NCBI GenBank assembly: GCA_021790495.1
Contig: JAJYGZ010000386.1
Location: 1-7,894, forward strand
Reading direction: 5' to 3'
Length of the DNA: 7,894 nt
From: Actinomycetes bacterium
GTDB lineage: Bacteria; Actinomycetota; Acidimicrobiia; Acidimicrobiales; Acidimicrobiaceae
Shown here: positions 7,386-7,894 of the stretch, piece after piece
Layout: every line of letters starts with the position of its first letter
Numbering within the stretch: the first letter of the stretch is position 1
The notes under the pieces: generated by a model
The model's input: the letters and a program-made list of their open reading frames with translations, nothing else
Databases searched by the model: none
What the model was told of the DNA's origin: nothing
Position numbers and translations under genes: made by a program

Positions 7386-7452
7386 CACGAACTCCCCTTG
7401 CCTTATTTCCAACCCGAGCTTGAGCTAGGGGAGCACGAATTGCCTTTTCTCG
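7386..7452 (+). repeat. Imperfect direct repeat around the exchanger start
   Basis: CACGAA (7386-7391) plus TTGCCTTATTTC (7398-7409) recurs as CACGAA (7434-7439) plus TTGCCTTTTCTC (7440-7451); the first copy has six extra bases (CTCCCC) between the two parts. The two TTG codons are 42 bases apart and in the same frame, so the repeat duplicates the apparent start-codon context. It may be a small local duplication or coincidence. Confidence 0.4.
7427..7433 (+). promoter_or_regulatory. Ribosome binding site of the exchanger gene
   Basis: AGGGGAG lies 6 bases before TTG 7440. It selects this start over the in-frame TTG at 7398, which has no such site upstream. The TAG of the small upstream frame overlaps the beginning of this element. 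Confidence 0.65.
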
Positions 7453-7894
7453 AGACCGCCATCAGCTTGGTTCTGCTGTTGATCGCCGCCGACCGCATCG
7501 TCGAGGGAGCCCTAGGGCTTTCGTCTCGGCTCGGCCTCTCCAAGGTCGTGATCGGTGTCGTCATACTTGGGTTCTCGGGCGGGCTGCCCGAGCTTACCGC
7601 AGCCGGATTGGCATCATTTCATCGACTGGGCGGAGTCGCTCTCGGGTCGGTCATCGGGTCAATCACAATAAACACCACGTTGGTGCTCGGGGTGGCGGCA
7701 TTCATTAGGCCGGTCACAATTCGATCAAATCTGATGAGGCGAGAAGGCGCAATTGCCGCCGCGGTAACGCTCATCTTTGTGATTATGGCTCTCGAGGGTA
7801 TCTCCCATCTAGAAGCTGCCATCGAAGTAGCCCTCTTTCTCGGGGTCACGATCTTTTTGATCAAAACGACATCGCCAGCAGAAATCGCGGAATT
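7440..7894 (+). CDS. Na+/Ca2+-exchanger-family membrane protein, 3' end missing (partial)
   Basis: This encodes 151 residues to the window edge, about half of a normal bacterial exchanger (roughly 300-370). It belongs to the CaCA cation/Ca2+ antiporter superfamily (YrbG-like), which swaps Na+ or H+ for Ca2+ across the cytoplasmic membrane. The first membrane segment is residues 3-17, followed by DRIVEGALGLSSRLGLSKVVIGVVILGF, close to the family pattern. The alpha-1 repeat is GFSGGLPEL (44-52), then GSVIGSITINTTLVLG (69-84), IRPV at 89-92, and two further hydrophobic segments (about 103-118 and 126-141). Glu51 and Asn78 align with conserved ion ligands, but the usual GTS before LPE is SGG, and GSN at 73-75 is GSI. 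The TTG start is supported by AGGGGAG. The alpha-2 repeat is outside the window, so transport competence cannot be judged. Confidence 0.85.
   Translation, partial: MPFLETAISLVLLLIAADRIVEGALGLSSRLGLSKVVIGVVILGFSGGLPELTAAGLASFHRLGGVALGSVIGSITINTTLVLGVAAFIRPVTIRSNLMRREGAIAAAVTLIFVIMALEGISHLEAAIEVALFLGVTIFLIKTTSPAEIAE

Larger units (their letters stand above)
7110..7439. other. 330-base region without a convincing gene
   Basis: This separates two divergent genes and presumably holds their promoters. The plus strand has an open frame from GTG 7189 (or ATG 7204, weakly preceded by GGAAG) to TAG 7426-7428. It would give 74-79 residues with no recognisable motif and a composition rich in Pro, Asn, Arg and Ala. 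Its stop falls at the exchanger's ribosome binding site, so a small coupled gene is conceivable but unlikely. A second frame starts at ATG 7193 but stops after 24 codons. A 12-base palindrome GCGCCGCGGCGC lies at 7244-7255. It may be a decayed gene remnant or a plain intergenic region. Confidence 0.5.

Noticed and set aside
7176..7412. 78-residue minus-strand open frame in the 330-base gap
   Set aside because: It has no recognisable motif, has no ribosome binding site that I can see, and overlaps an equally unconvincing plus-strand frame.

Overview
The window looks like chromosomal DNA from an actinobacterium of intermediate GC content (mid-50s percent by eye). The lineage is inferred from three things. 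There is an enzyme of the mycothiol-dependent maleylpyruvate isomerase-like family. TypA has [10 protein letters not shown] where most bacteria have GRGELHL, a form I associate with Actinobacteria. There is also a small secreted protein of a type I associate with that phylum. An Acidimicrobiia-like member would fit the GC content, but that is a guess. I see no insertion sequence, phage gene, CRISPR array, tRNA or rRNA.

Layout. (1) 1-1623 (+) is the 3' part of typA/bipA, cut by the window edge. (2) 1708-3344 (-) is a two-gene unit: a YbhN/UPF0104-type multi-pass membrane protein followed by a small secreted or lipoprotein-like protein, joined by an ATGA overlap. It converges on typA across an 84-base gap. 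(3) 3376-4626 (+) is a FAD-dependent amine-oxidase-like oxidoreductase, divergent from the membrane protein with almost no space between them. (4) 4737-6113 (+) is a short, divergent acyl-CoA carboxylase beta-type carboxyltransferase. (5) 6279-7109 (-) is the mycothiol-dependent-enzyme homologue, convergent with the carboxyltransferase. The 165-base gap between them holds one hairpin terminator candidate for each strand. (6) 7110-7439 is about 330 bases without a convincing gene. (7) 7440-7894 (+) is the 5' part of a Na+/Ca2+-exchanger-family membrane protein running off the window.

Functionally this is mostly a row of separate transcription units, not an obvious new system. The only clear translational coupling is membrane protein to secreted protein. 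Membrane, lipid and acyl-CoA chemistry recur (YbhN-like protein, FAD oxidoreductase, carboxyltransferase), but no sequence evidence ties them into one pathway.

The points most worth a second look are a perfect 12-bp inverted repeat inside the oxidoreductase gene, non-canonical residues in the first ion-binding repeat of the exchanger, a carboxyltransferase with a shortened and altered N-terminal half, and frequent TTG/GTG starts.
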